Origin: Emergencia sp.
GTDB lineage: Bacteria > Bacillota > Clostridia > Peptostreptococcales > Anaerovoracaceae
Direction of reading: 5' to 3'
Assembly (NCBI GenBank): GCA_022767345.1
Contig: JALEOD010000017.1
Span: forward strand, 1 to 58,107
DNA length: 58,107 nucleotides
Below, piece by piece: positions 9,037 through 17,591 of this stretch; position 1 is the first letter of the stretch, and every line of letters starts with the position of its first letter. Below the pieces are notes generated by a model. That model was not told where the DNA came from and searched no databases. It saw nothing but the letters and a program-made list of their open reading frames with translations. The translations under genes were made by a program, and so were the position numbers.

Positions 9037-9942
9037 ATGAAAATTGACCGGTTAATCGGCATTTTGGCTGTGCTTTTACGCCGCGAGCAGATTACGGCGC
9101 CGGAGCTTGCCGTCCGCTTTGAAGTATCGCGGAGAACCATCAATCGAGATATTGAGAGTCTGTGCAAGGCTGGCATTCCTATCGTAACCAGTCAGGGCAG
9201 CGGCGGCGGCATTTCTATTATGGAAGATTACAAAATCGACAGAACCCTGCTTACGACAAAGGATATGCAGATGATTCTGGCGGGGCTTCGGAGTCTGGAC
9301 AGCGTCAGCGGAAGCAGTTACTATGAACAGCTCATGGAAAAATTAAAGCCCGGCGCATCCAGTTTTACCTGCGGCAGTGATTTTATGCTCATTGACCTGT
9401 CATCCTGGTACAAGGACAGTCTGGCGCCGAAGATTCAGCTGATTCAGGAGGCGATTCCGGAGAAAAGGCTGCTGACTTTCCGCTATTACTCACCAAAAGG
9501 GGAAGCAGAGCGGACTGCTGAGCCGTACTATCTGGTTTTTCACTGGTCTAACTGGTATCTTTGGGCGTGGTGCGAAAAAAGACAGGACTTTCGTCTGTTC
9601 AAGCTGAACCGCATGACCTGCCTGCAAAAAAGCAAGGTGCAGTTTGCCGGGCGTGACGTGCGTTTTCCGGACCTTTCAAACGAAAAAATTTTTCCGGGAG
9701 AAATTAAGGTCAAGGCGCTCTTTGAAGCCGGTGCGAAGTGGAGATTAATCGAGGAGTTCGGAGTCGATTCATTCATCGAGCAAGAAGACGGAAAACTGCT
9801 TTTCTGTGCGGATTATACGGACAAGGACAATCTGCTGACCTGGCTGCTTACCTTTGGCGAGCAGGCTGAACTTTTGGAGCCGGCGCAGCTGAGGGAGGAA
9901 CTACACGGCATCATCAGAAAAATGGAGGAAATTTACAAGTGA
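9037..9942 (+). CDS. HTH/WYL-domain transcriptional regulator (YafY type)
   Basis: A 301-residue regulator. Residues 1-60 form a DeoR-like winged helix (ITAPELAVRFEVSRRTINRDIE) and the C-terminal two thirds is a WYL ligand-sensing domain, with the FRYYSPKG, EPYYLVF and WYLWAWC strands plus a WCX-like end. ATG 9037 was chosen over an upstream ATG because it follows AAGGAG. Its stop overlaps the next start (GTGA), so it is translationally coupled to the YoaP-like acetyltransferase and likely controls this small operon. Confidence 0.88.
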   Translation: MKIDRLIGILAVLLRREQITAPELAVRFEVSRRTINRDIESLCKAGIPIVTSQGSGGGISIMEDYKIDRTLLTTKDMQMILAGLRSLDSVSGSSYYEQLMEKLKPGASSFTCGSDFMLIDLSSWYKDSLAPKIQLIQEAIPEKRLLTFRYYSPKGEAERTAEPYYLVFHWSNWYLWAWCEKRQDFRLFKLNRMTCLQKSKVQFAGRDVRFPDLSNEKIFPGEIKVKALFEAGAKWRLIEEFGVDSFIEQEDGKLLFCADYTDKDNLLTWLLTFGEQAELLEPAQLREELHGIIRKMEEIYK

Positions 9943-10691
9943 AGTACATGAAACTGACAGAAGAAAATCTGGATAGGGAGCACATCTGCTGCGCCATATC
10001 CTCTAATAAGGACCCACAGGTGGTCAGCAAGAAAGGCTGGCTGGCAGAGCGTTTTTCGGACGGCCTTGTGTTTCTGCGGGCGGACGCCAGAGGGAAGTGT
10101 TTTATCGAGTATATCCCGGCAGAAAAGGCGTGGGTACCTGTCTGCGCTCCCAATTACATGCACATCAACTGTTTCTGGGTGTCTGGAGCCAGCAAAGGCC
10201 ACGGGTATGCAAATGACCTTCTGAATGCCTGTATAGAGGACGCAAAGGCACAGGGTAAGTCAGGGCTGACGGTTATCTCTTCTGAAAAAAAGAAGGGGTT
10301 TCTTTCGGAGCCAAAATATCTGCAGTATAAGGGATTTCGCCTTGCGGATACGGCGGAACCGTATTTTACACTGCTCTATCTGCCATTTTCTGAAGACGCA
10401 GAGACGCCGAAGTTTCGTCCTTGTGCAAAGGAGCCTGTCATCAGCGCAAAGGGTTTCACCCTGTATTATGCCAGCGGCTGCCCGTTTACCGCAAAATACG
10501 TGCCGGTTATTGAAAAGCTGGCGGAGGCAAAGGGCATAGCCTTTGAGAAAAGAAAAATTGAGACTTTGGAGCAGGCACAGAACGCACCTATGGCGTGGAC
10601 CAATTACGGACTGTTTTATGACGGAAAGTTTATCACCCACGAGATTCTTTCCGAGAAGAAATTTGGGTGTCTCTGTGAGACATTGCTGTAG
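9939..10691 (+). CDS. GNAT acetyltransferase with YoaP-like C-terminal domain
   Basis: 250 residues. The first about 150 are a divergent GNAT fold (INCFWVSGASKGHGYANDLL has the acetyl-CoA loop). The C-terminal about 90 have a thioredoxin/YoaP-like character with YYASGCPFTAKYVPVIEKL, a Cys-Pro-Phe segment similar to a glutaredoxin active-site helix. The GTG start overlaps the preceding stop and has GGAGG 10 bases upstream; the later ATG at 9948 is badly spaced. The substrate is unknown. Confidence 0.78.
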   Translation: MKYMKLTEENLDREHICCAISSNKDPQVVSKKGWLAERFSDGLVFLRADARGKCFIEYIPAEKAWVPVCAPNYMHINCFWVSGASKGHGYANDLLNACIEDAKAQGKSGLTVISSEKKKGFLSEPKYLQYKGFRLADTAEPYFTLLYLPFSEDAETPKFRPCAKEPVISAKGFTLYYASGCPFTAKYVPVIEKLAEAKGIAFEKRKIETLEQAQNAPMAWTNYGLFYDGKFITHEILSEKKFGCLCETLL

Positions 10692-10720
10692 CTGGCGCAC
10701 TGACAGAAAGGAGAAGTATT

Positions 10721-11047
10721 ATGGCATCTAATCTGGAATTTGTAGAATATGTGGCGGAACAGCTATCTGAGGCAGGGGAAATCACCTACCGGAAAATGTT
10801 CGGCGAGTACGGTATGTACCTGGACGGTAAAATTTTTGCGGTGATTTGTGATGACCAGCTGTTTATTAAAGTGACCGAGGCTGGCAGAAAAATTGCGCCC
10901 CAGCTGACTCTGGCGCCGCCTTATGAGAGCGCGAAGGACTATTTCCTCTTTGAGGATATCGATAACAGGGAGTTTCTGGTAGACTTTGTAAAGAAGACAT
11001 GGGAAGAACTGCCTATGCCGAAACCGAAGAAAAAGAAGGTGAAATAA
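10721..11047 (+). CDS. TfoX N-terminal-domain protein
   Basis: A 108-residue stand-alone TfoX/Sxy N-terminal domain: the TYRKMFGEYGMYLDGKIFAVICDDQLFIKV core is intact, and the chain ends in a basic PKPKKKKVK tail. In gammaproteobacteria TfoX works in competence; short clostridial versions have no established role. It lies between the YoaP-like and GyrI-like genes with small gaps and is probably in the same transcript. Confidence 0.85.
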   Translation: MASNLEFVEYVAEQLSEAGEITYRKMFGEYGMYLDGKIFAVICDDQLFIKVTEAGRKIAPQLTLAPPYESAKDYFLFEDIDNREFLVDFVKKTWEELPMPKPKKKKVK

Positions 11048-11049
11048 CG

Positions 11050-11691
11050 ATGGCTTTTGATTACAAGAAGGAATACAAGGAGTTTTATCAGCCGAAGAAG
11101 AAGCCGTCTATGGTGGAAGTGCCTGAGATGCGCTATATTGCAGTCAGGGGAGAGGGCGATCCCAATGAAGAGGGCGGCGCTTACAAAGAGGCCATCGGGC
11201 TGCTTTACGCCATTGCCTTTACCATTAAAATGAGCAAGATGGGCAGTTATCATATTGAAGGCTACTTTGATTATGTGGTGCCGCCGCTGGAAGGATTTTG
11301 GTGGCAGGAGAATACAGAGGGCATTGAATACGGCAGAAAGGAAGATTTTCATTGGATTTCTGTCATCAGGCTGCCGGATTTCGTGACGAAGAAAGATTTC
11401 GACTGGGCGATTTTGGAGGCGACTGCAAAGAAGAAAAAGGACTTCTCTAAGGTGGAGTTTCTTACCATAGAAGAGGGCTTGTGTGTGCAGTGCATGCACA
11501 TCGGCGATTATGATGCCGAGCCTGAGACCATAGCGCTGATGGACGCATATATTGCGGAGCAGGGCTATGAGAATGACTTTGCAGGCGGCAGGCTGCATCA
11601 CGAAATTTATCTGTCGGATCCGCGCAGAGTGCCGCCGCAGCGGCGCAAAACCGTCATTAGACATCCGGTGAAGGAAAAGGCAATGGGATAA
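11050..11691 (+). CDS. GyrI-like small-molecule-binding protein
   Basis: A 213-residue SOUL/GyrI-like domain protein without a DNA-binding part. The family's first strand (MRYIAVRGEGDP), the aromatic EGFWW segment and the LCVQCMHIGDYDAEPETI strand-turn are present. Free-standing members bind or hydrolyse hydrophobic small molecules in some cases. ATG 11050, two bases after the tfoX-like stop, was preferred to a longer upstream-overlapping frame. Confidence 0.8.
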   Translation: MAFDYKKEYKEFYQPKKKPSMVEVPEMRYIAVRGEGDPNEEGGAYKEAIGLLYAIAFTIKMSKMGSYHIEGYFDYVVPPLEGFWWQENTEGIEYGRKEDFHWISVIRLPDFVTKKDFDWAILEATAKKKKDFSKVEFLTIEEGLCVQCMHIGDYDAEPETIALMDAYIAEQGYENDFAGGRLHHEIYLSDPRRVPPQRRKTVIRHPVKEKAMG

Positions 11692-11705
11692 TAACGTTGT
11701 ATTGT

Positions 11706-11735
11706 TTGACAATTTGGTGTAAAATCAGTTATGAT
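11706..11735 (+). promoter_or_regulatory. Promoter of the DUF6485-like gene
   Basis: Consensus TTGACA (11706-11711) and TATGAT (11730-11735) are 18 bases apart and lie just before the ribosome site at 11743. Confidence 0.75.
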
Positions 11736-11758
11736 AAAAGAAAAGGAGCGTGGAATTC

Positions 11759-11983
11759 ATGGGTGAAGTCGATTTTTGTACATGTGATGATTATGAATGC
11801 CCTTTTAATCCCGTCAATCATAATCAGGGGTGTACCCCGTGTATTGCCAAGAATCTGAAAGAAAGGGAAATCCCCAGCTGCATTTTCAACAAGCAGGACC
11901 CGAACAAAGAGGCGGACCGCGGCGGCTTCAAATGGGAAGATTTTGCCAGAGTCGTGATGGAGACCGCTGAAAAGGACAAATAA
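11759..11983 (+). CDS. Small Cys-rich protein, DUF6485-like
   Basis: A 74-residue protein with cysteines in the order C-x-C, C (ECPFNP), then GCTPCIAKNLKEREIPSC, resembling proteins annotated as DUF6485. The spacing suggests a metal or Fe-S site, but this is inference. ATG 11759 lies 10 bases after AAGGAG; a GTG three codons earlier overlaps the ribosome site. It has its own promoter and terminator. Confidence 0.65.
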   Translation: MGEVDFCTCDDYECPFNPVNHNQGCTPCIAKNLKEREIPSCIFNKQDPNKEADRGGFKWEDFARVVMETAEKDK

Positions 11984-11996
11984 AAGCAGCAAATGA

Positions 11997-12028
11997 AATA
12001 GATCGAAAGCGAGGACTTTCGGTCTATT
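11997..12028 (+). terminator. Terminator after the DUF6485-like gene
   Basis: AATAGATCGAAAG pairs with CTTTCGGTCTATT, loop CGAGGA, followed by TTTTT. Confidence 0.8.
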
Positions 12029-12077
12029 TTTTTAATCTCCGCATATTCTGCTAAGAAGGACAAAGGGGGAATTTGCG

Positions 12078-13157
12078 GTGAAAGAGAAAATCAGCGTGAT
12101 TCGGGTGATGAAATACGCCGGGGCGTACATCGCCTTTGAAATCGGATCTGGATTTGCGACGGGACAGGAGATTTTACAATTTTATACATCTTACGGAGTT
12201 ATGGGTATGGGGGCGGCTCTTGTCAGCATGGTCCTCTTTGCATGGACCGGCGGCAGCCTGATGAGGATTGGACATCAGGTGGGAGAAGCGGCTGCGGAGA
12301 AACCGTATCAGCTTTTTTGCGGAAAGGTGCTTGGCACTTTTTATGAATATTTCGTGCTGTTTTATCTTTTTGCGGTACTGGCAGTCATGATTTCGGGCGC
12401 CGGCGCGACTCTTCAGGAATACTGCGGGGTCAGCTATTATGTGGGCGGTCTCATTATGGCGTTTTTGGTATTCGGTGCTTTTGCCTTTGGTCTGGATAAA
12501 CTGATCGACATCGTAGGACTGATGGGACCGCTGATTATCGGCTTTTCAATTTTCATCGCGATTTGTACCATTACGGCAAACTTCGGCGACTTGATGGCAG
12601 GCAATGTGGATGTGGAATATCTGAAGAGCGTAAGACCTGCACAGAACTGGTGGTTCAGCGGAATTTTATATGTGGCATATAATACGGTGAGTTCTGTGGC
12701 ATTTCTCATGGCGCTGGGAAGAGACGCCCGGTCGGAACGGGAGGCAGCGGCCGGCGGTATTGCCGGCGGCGTTCTTCTGATGGTGACAGTTATTTTTATG
12801 AATTTGGCGCTGACTTCGCGTTTGGATTTGGCCAAAAGCAGTATTGTTCCGTCTTTGAAACTGGCAGAGGGTGTATCTTCTGCGGCAGGCGTTATTTTTG
12901 TGTGCATTATGATCTGCGGCATCTTCTCGACAGCGGCGCCGGTGCTGTGGTCGATCTGCAGCAGCCTTGCGAGACCGGGAAGTAAAGGAGCTCTTGTCAT
13001 TGCTCTGCTGGTCAGCATTGACAGTTTTATCTTGGGTCAGCTGCCCTTTGATAAACTGGTGGCATTCATCTATCCCTTTACCGGATATTTGGGGATTTTG
13101 CTGCTCTTTTGTGTATTCAAATGGCAAGTTGGAAATAGAGGCGCTGGGAAAGTATAA
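12078..13157 (+). CDS. YkvI-family membrane transporter
   Basis: A 359-residue integral membrane protein with about ten hydrophobic segments and a short cytoplasmic tail. The opening helix has the unwound glycine motif seen in LeuT-fold carriers (IAFEIGSGFATGQEILQF). The protein resembles the YkvI group of the APC superfamily, which has no settled substrate. It starts at a GTG after GGGGGA. The gene stands alone between two terminators. Confidence 0.75.
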   Translation: MKEKISVIRVMKYAGAYIAFEIGSGFATGQEILQFYTSYGVMGMGAALVSMVLFAWTGGSLMRIGHQVGEAAAEKPYQLFCGKVLGTFYEYFVLFYLFAVLAVMISGAGATLQEYCGVSYYVGGLIMAFLVFGAFAFGLDKLIDIVGLMGPLIIGFSIFIAICTITANFGDLMAGNVDVEYLKSVRPAQNWWFSGILYVAYNTVSSVAFLMALGRDARSEREAAAGGIAGGVLLMVTVIFMNLALTSRLDLAKSSIVPSLKLAEGVSSAAGVIFVCIMICGIFSTAAPVLWSICSSLARPGSKGALVIALLVSIDSFILGQLPFDKLVAFIYPFTGYLGILLLFCVFKWQVGNRGAGKV

Positions 13158-13174
13158 TTTTGCACATGAAAAAA

Positions 13175-13202
13175 CTCTTGCCGGAAGGGGAGGCGGCAAG
13201 AG
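13175..13202 (+). terminator. Terminator after the YkvI-like gene
   Basis: CTCTTGCC pairs with GGCAAGAG around a 12-base loop, followed by a CTTTCTTTCT tail. Confidence 0.7.
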
Positions 13203-13272
13203 CTTTCTTTCTGCATGGCTGTGTGCGCAGTTGTGAAAGAACAGGAAGGCATGCAGAAAGGGTGGAAGATTT

Positions 13273-13920
13273 TTAGTGTGTTTCGTTTAGCTGGAAGCGG
13301 TTATAGTGGGCAGACAGTAAATCTTTTGCTGCGCTATAATTACCGCTGATGATAGCACTCAGAATCTGCTGGTGCTCCATCACGGTGTGGTTTCTGCTTC
13401 TGTCGATGTGCCAGTGGTTATAGAGTACGATCATATAGAATAAATCTTCGATCTGACCATACTGCCGCGTGATATATGGATTGTCACAGCAGGTAATAAA
13501 CGCGGACTCAAAACTGATGGAATAACGGACATATTCCTGTATATTTTCTACTTCAAGGTGGTCAATCTGTGCCTTTAGTGTTTTTTGCAAAAGTTCTACA
13601 AGCTGGTCCATTCTGCCGGTTTGCTGACAGATTTCAAAGGCGCCGAGAAGCATGCTCAAAATCGCCTGTGCAATCTGAGCCAGTCTTCGTTCGGAGAATT
13701 TAATCACGCTGGGACCGGAATTAGGATAAACGTCGATAATACCATCCCGATTCAGCATGGAAAGCGCCTCTCTGACAGGAGAGTTGCTGACATTCAGTTC
13801 TTTGGAAAGGGCTGTAATACTCAGGCGGCTGCCGGGTTCATATTTTCCCTCGATGATGTTTTTCTTGATAATGTCGTAAATCTGATCCCGTATCGGGGCT
13901 TTTTTAATCGGCTTGTGCAT
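13273..13920 (-). CDS. GntR/FCD-family transcriptional regulator
   Basis: 215 residues. A GntR winged helix occupies residues 8-75 (LSITALSKELNVSNSPVREALSML is typical), followed by an all-helical FCD-type effector domain. The effectors of this class are usually organic acids or amino-acid-derived acids. It is divergent from iorAB across a 437-base AT-rich region, which makes aryl-pyruvate metabolism the best guess for its target. The start ATG is preceded by GGGAG. Confidence 0.88.
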   Translation of the reverse strand: MHKPIKKAPIRDQIYDIIKKNIIEGKYEPGSRLSITALSKELNVSNSPVREALSMLNRDGIIDVYPNSGPSVIKFSERRLAQIAQAILSMLLGAFEICQQTGRMDQLVELLQKTLKAQIDHLEVENIQEYVRYSISFESAFITCCDNPYITRQYGQIEDLFYMIVLYNHWHIDRSRNHTVMEHQQILSAIISGNYSAAKDLLSAHYNRFQLNETH

Positions 13921-13961
13921 AGTCTGGTCTCCCTTTATCTAGTCTTCCTTTCGATAGGCAT

Positions 13962-13990
13962 ATTTTAAGGGATTTTCGGTATAATGTCAA
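13962..13990 (-). promoter_or_regulatory. Promoter of the GntR gene
   Basis: On the minus strand TTGACA (13990-13985) and TAAAAT (13967-13962) are 17 bases apart, about 40 bases before the start codon. Confidence 0.75.
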
Positions 13991-14263
13991 TAGTTTTCTG
14001 ATTTCTTTGAAAAGAGTTTGACAAAAGATAATGAATAATTGATAATGCCTTATTTTTTTGTGATGAATTTCGTAAATTTTAATAAAATGGAAAAAATTAC
14101 AGGATGATATCATTGAAAATATCGGATTTTAAGCTCAAATAGCGTTATTAAAGCATATTGGATATAATTATTAGAAAATAACAATAAAAGTTATAAAAAA
14201 TTGTTATTAAAAACATAAAACTGAATAAATTGAAAGAAATATGATTCGATTTGGCAAAATGAA
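13991..14263. other. AT-rich divergent intergenic region
   Basis: This stretch between the gntR and iorA promoters is very AT-rich, with many ATAAT/TTATT runs, and has no ORF. I see no second gene or RNA. The length and composition suit upstream-element or regulator binding, but no clear operator dyad could be picked by eye. Confidence 0.4.
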
Positions 14264-14292
14264 TTGACAAAGGGAAATTACAATTCTAAAAT
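14264..14292 (+). promoter_or_regulatory. Promoter of iorAB
   Basis: TTGACA (14264-14269) and TAAAAT (14287-14292) are exactly 17 bases apart. A 65-base leader follows, with AAGTCAATCATGACAAGGAATCACTT-like partial symmetry that could be an operator. Confidence 0.8.
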
Positions 14293-14357
14293 GTGGGTAA
14301 CAAGTCAATCATGACAAGGAATCACTTGGTAGATATGATAAAGGAGGATTCACCCTT

Positions 14358-16136
14358 ATGAAAAAATTATTAACAGGCGATGAAGCTATTGCAAGAGGGG
14401 CTTATGAGGCCGGCGTGACACACGCAGCTGCATATCCTGGAACGCCTAGTACAGAAATTTTGGAAAATGTTGCTAAATATAAGGAGATTTATGCTGAATG
14501 GGCACCGAACGAAAAGGTGGCTATGGAATCCGCAGCAGGGGCATCAATGGCTGGGGCAAGAAGCATGGCTTCCATGAAGCACGTAGGTGTAAACGTAGCA
14601 GCAGACCCTATGATGACCTTTGCCACTATGAGAGTAAACGGCGGTTCCGTACTGGTAACAGCTGACGAGCCGGGCATGTTCTCATCTCAGAATGAGCAGG
14701 ACAACAGAAACTTTGCAAAGATGGCAAAGATGCCGATGTTTGAGCCAGCAGATTCCCAGGAGTGCCTTGACATGATGAAGGAAGCTTATGAAGTTTCCGA
14801 AACCTTTGGCGCACTGGTTCTGATGAGAATGGTAACCCGTGTATGTCACTCCAAGTCCTTAGTAGAAGTGGGCGAAAGAGTAGAAGTTGCTAACAGACCT
14901 TGGGAAAAGGATTTAGCCAGATTTGTATGTGTTCCTGCCAACGCAAGAGTAAACAGAGTCAATGTTGAGGAGAGAACCAGAAAATTAGAAGAATACACAG
15001 AACAGAGCAGATTCAATTTTGCCGAAATGGCTGGCGGAAAAATTGGCGTTATCGCTTCCGGTCCTTCCTACTATTACGCAAAGGAAGTATTCGGAGAAGA
15101 CGCTTCTTATCTGAAATTAGGATTTACATATCCGCTGCCAAAAGAAATGATTAAAGATTTCTGCAGCAAGGTTGAAACCGTTTATATCGTTGAAGAGGAC
15201 GATCCGTATATCGAAGAATTCGTACAGAGACTGGGCATCGAATGCCACGGAAAAGACACTTTCCCTGCATACGGCGAAATGACTTCCAACGTGCTGAGAA
15301 AAGCCCTTTACGGCGAAGAACTGCCACAGCTTGACTACGATAGAGATAAAGTCATTAAGCGTCCGCCTTCGCTTTGCGCAGGTTGCCCGCACAGAGGACT
15401 GTTCTACAGACTGGGCAAGAGAAAAGACGTGATGATTACAGGCGATATCGGATGCTATACTCTGGCATACGGTGCTCCTTATAATGCAATGGACGCTGCA
15501 ATCTGCATGGGCGCTTCCATCTCCATGGGTCACGGCGCACAGAAAACCTTCAATAGAGAGGGCATCAAGAGAAAGGTTGTTACCGTACTGGGCGACTCCA
15601 CTTTCTTCCATACAGGCGTAAACTCTCTGATGAACACAGTTTACAACAACAGCAACACCATCAATGTTATCCTGGACAACAGAATCACCGGTATGACAGG
15701 ACATCAGCAGAATCCGGGCACCGGCTATACCGTAAAAGGTGAAGAGACCAACATGATTAACATGGAAGAACTGGTAAGAGCCATCGGTATCAAGCACGTG
15801 AAGGTAGTAAATCCGAACAATCTGGACGAAGTTGACGCTGCATTTGACGAATTCTGGGATTTAGATGAACCTTCTGTTATCATCACAAGATGGCCGTGCG
15901 TACTGAAAAAGTTCTCACCGGCTGATTTGGAAGAATTCCCGGGACTGTTTGCGACAAAGGACATTGTAGATCCTGATAAGTGCATCGGATGCAAGGCTTG
16001 TCAGAAGACAGGTTGTCCTGCACTGATCTTTGACAAAGATACAAAGAAAGTACATATCAACAGAGCTGACTGTGTAGGCTGCGACGTTTGCGCACAGGTT
16101 TGCCCGGTAGATGCCATCGTAAAGGAGGAGAAATAA
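14358..16136 (+). CDS. iorA: Indolepyruvate:ferredoxin oxidoreductase, alpha subunit
   Basis: 592 residues, the normal length for IorA. With IorB it oxidises indolepyruvate and other arylpyruvates to aryl-acetyl-CoA, passing electrons to ferredoxin, in aromatic amino acid fermentation. The N-terminal pyrimidine-binding domain begins GDEAIARGAYEAG. The TPP-binding domain holds CAGCPHRG and GDIGCYTLAYGAP, and two [4Fe-4S] clusters close the chain (CIGCKACQKTGCPAL and CVGCDVCAQVCPVDAI; the first spacing is unusual but typical of IorA). The ribosome site is AAAGGAGG. Codon use looks adapted to high expression. iorB begins one base after the stop. Confidence 0.95.
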   Translation: MKKLLTGDEAIARGAYEAGVTHAAAYPGTPSTEILENVAKYKEIYAEWAPNEKVAMESAAGASMAGARSMASMKHVGVNVAADPMMTFATMRVNGGSVLVTADEPGMFSSQNEQDNRNFAKMAKMPMFEPADSQECLDMMKEAYEVSETFGALVLMRMVTRVCHSKSLVEVGERVEVANRPWEKDLARFVCVPANARVNRVNVEERTRKLEEYTEQSRFNFAEMAGGKIGVIASGPSYYYAKEVFGEDASYLKLGFTYPLPKEMIKDFCSKVETVYIVEEDDPYIEEFVQRLGIECHGKDTFPAYGEMTSNVLRKALYGEELPQLDYDRDKVIKRPPSLCAGCPHRGLFYRLGKRKDVMITGDIGCYTLAYGAPYNAMDAAICMGASISMGHGAQKTFNREGIKRKVVTVLGDSTFFHTGVNSLMNTVYNNSNTINVILDNRITGMTGHQQNPGTGYTVKGEETNMINMEELVRAIGIKHVKVVNPNNLDEVDAAFDEFWDLDEPSVIITRWPCVLKKFSPADLEEFPGLFATKDIVDPDKCIGCKACQKTGCPALIFDKDTKKVHINRADCVGCDVCAQVCPVDAIVKEEK

Positions 16137-16137
16137 A

Positions 16138-16716
16138 ATGACAAAGAATATTTTATTATCAGGTGTCGGCGGACAGGGCACCATCACTGCTGCAAAGATG
16201 CTGACCTTCGGTCTGATGGAAGCAGGCTACGACGTAAAAATGAGTGAAATTCACGGCATGAGCCAGAGAGGCGGCGATGTTGTTTCTCAGGTAAGATACA
16301 GCAAGGAAAAGGTATATTCTCCAGTTATCGAAAAGGGTACTGCAGACATCGTTGTATCCTTTGAAGAAATGGAAGCGCTGAGAACACTGGATTATCTGAA
16401 ACCGGACGGTGCAGTAGTTGTAAACACAGAGAGAATTCCTTCCATGACTGTTTTAACAGGTGCGGAAGAATATGCAAATGATGTAATCGAGGAGATCGAA
16501 AAGGCTGCAGACCGCGTACATACCATGGACGCTTCTAAGATGGCTGCTGACCTGGGCAACGTAAAAGCTGCTAACGTAATTCTTCTGGGCGCTCTTGTAA
16601 AACTGATGGGTCTTGACGATATCGACTGGGAAGACATTATCAGAAAGAATGTAAAAGAAAAGTTCATCGACCTGAACTTAAAAGCATTCAAAGTTGGAGC
16701 AGATGCTGTAAAATAA
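16138..16716 (+). CDS. iorB: Indolepyruvate:ferredoxin oxidoreductase, beta subunit
   Basis: 192 residues, corresponding to the gamma domain of other 2-oxoacid oxidoreductases. The GVGGQGTITAAKML nucleotide/CoA-binding loop opens the chain, followed by EIHGMSQRGGDVVSQVRYS, the standard family block. It is translationally coupled to iorA and ends the operon at a strong terminator. Confidence 0.95.
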   Translation: MTKNILLSGVGGQGTITAAKMLTFGLMEAGYDVKMSEIHGMSQRGGDVVSQVRYSKEKVYSPVIEKGTADIVVSFEEMEALRTLDYLKPDGAVVVNTERIPSMTVLTGAEEYANDVIEEIEKAADRVHTMDASKMAADLGNVKAANVILLGALVKLMGLDDIDWEDIIRKNVKEKFIDLNLKAFKVGADAVK

Positions 16717-16736
16717 CTATAAAATAACAATTGAGA

Positions 16737-16761
16737 GGGCGAAGTCACGCGGACTTCGCCC
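16737..16761 (+). terminator. Terminator of iorAB
   Basis: A 10-bp perfect stem, GGGCGAAGTC with GACTTCGCCC, loop of 5, followed by TTTTGCTTTTT. Confidence 0.9.
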
Positions 16762-16787
16762 TTTTGCTTTTTCTTGCTATTCCAGCC

Positions 16788-17486
16788 CTACAGGCTGGCT
16801 TTTGATTCTGATAGATAAGTCTGCGCCTGTTCTCTGCTCAGAGAAAATCTGCGCATGAGTTTATCGAGAATGCGGCTTTCAGGGATTCCTTCCTCCAGGT
16901 TGTCGAAGATAAGAGCCTGAATACCTGTTTTTATTCCTTTTTCTAGACCTGTCGCAAGGCCTTTCTCTACGCCGGCTTCAAAGGATTCTTCTGCCGGAAG
17001 TTCCTCGTATTCCTTCTGTGTGAACTCATAAAACTTCATTTTTCCAATCTCCTCACCGTACTGCTTCAGGAAAGCTGTAAGATATCCGTCCTCGATGCAG
17101 CTTTGAATTGCTTCCTCAATGGCAGTTTCAAGAGGCATGCCGTCTCTAAGTCCGTCTTTAATTCGGGTGATGAGCATGCTGTAACCTGCAAGGGTTTTGC
17201 TGCGCTTAAGGATTTCATTGTCTTTATTGTACCGTAAATTGATGATTTTTACCACCAGTTCCAGTGAATTTTCCGGCGGATTTTCTACATAACAGTCCGA
17301 AAGCCTGAGTGTTTTTGTCTGCCACGGTTCATCACCGGTATAGAAAACGTAGAAAATCGGCGTCGGAAGCTGAAGTTTTTTCTTACTGTATAGGGCTCTT
17401 TGTTCGATGAGTTTTTCGTAGCTGTAGGTGATATAACCGAGGAAGCGCAGGCGCACTTTTCGAGTATAATTAAAATTTTGCAACAA
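16788..17486 (-). pseudogene. 5'-truncated Rpn-family (PD-(D/E)XK) nuclease gene
   Basis: The 232 codons match the central and C-terminal part of Rpn/YhgA-type recombination-promoting nucleases: RFLGYITYSYEKLI, then LPTPIFYVFYTG, then a helical tail with GLATGLEKGIKTGIQAL repeats. The N-terminal part of the nuclease domain with its first acidic residue is missing. The frame starts about 20 bases after the NhaC terminator with no ribosome site, so the 5' end was probably lost when this DNA arrived or was rearranged. Rpn genes are mobile and often decay. Confidence 0.7.
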
Positions 17487-17512
17487 AAAAGGACGGCACC
17501 AACCGTCCTTTT
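17487..17512 (-). terminator. Terminator of the NhaC-type gene
   Basis: AAAAGGACGG pairs perfectly with CCGTCCTTTT; on the minus strand it ends in a T run and lies 80 bases after the antiporter stop. Confidence 0.85.
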
Positions 17513-17591
17513 GGAATATAATGGGTCATGTTCCTATTTTACCCATAACACAACTATAGCCTTTTTCCTCCCCATATGCAAGGAGAATTTT

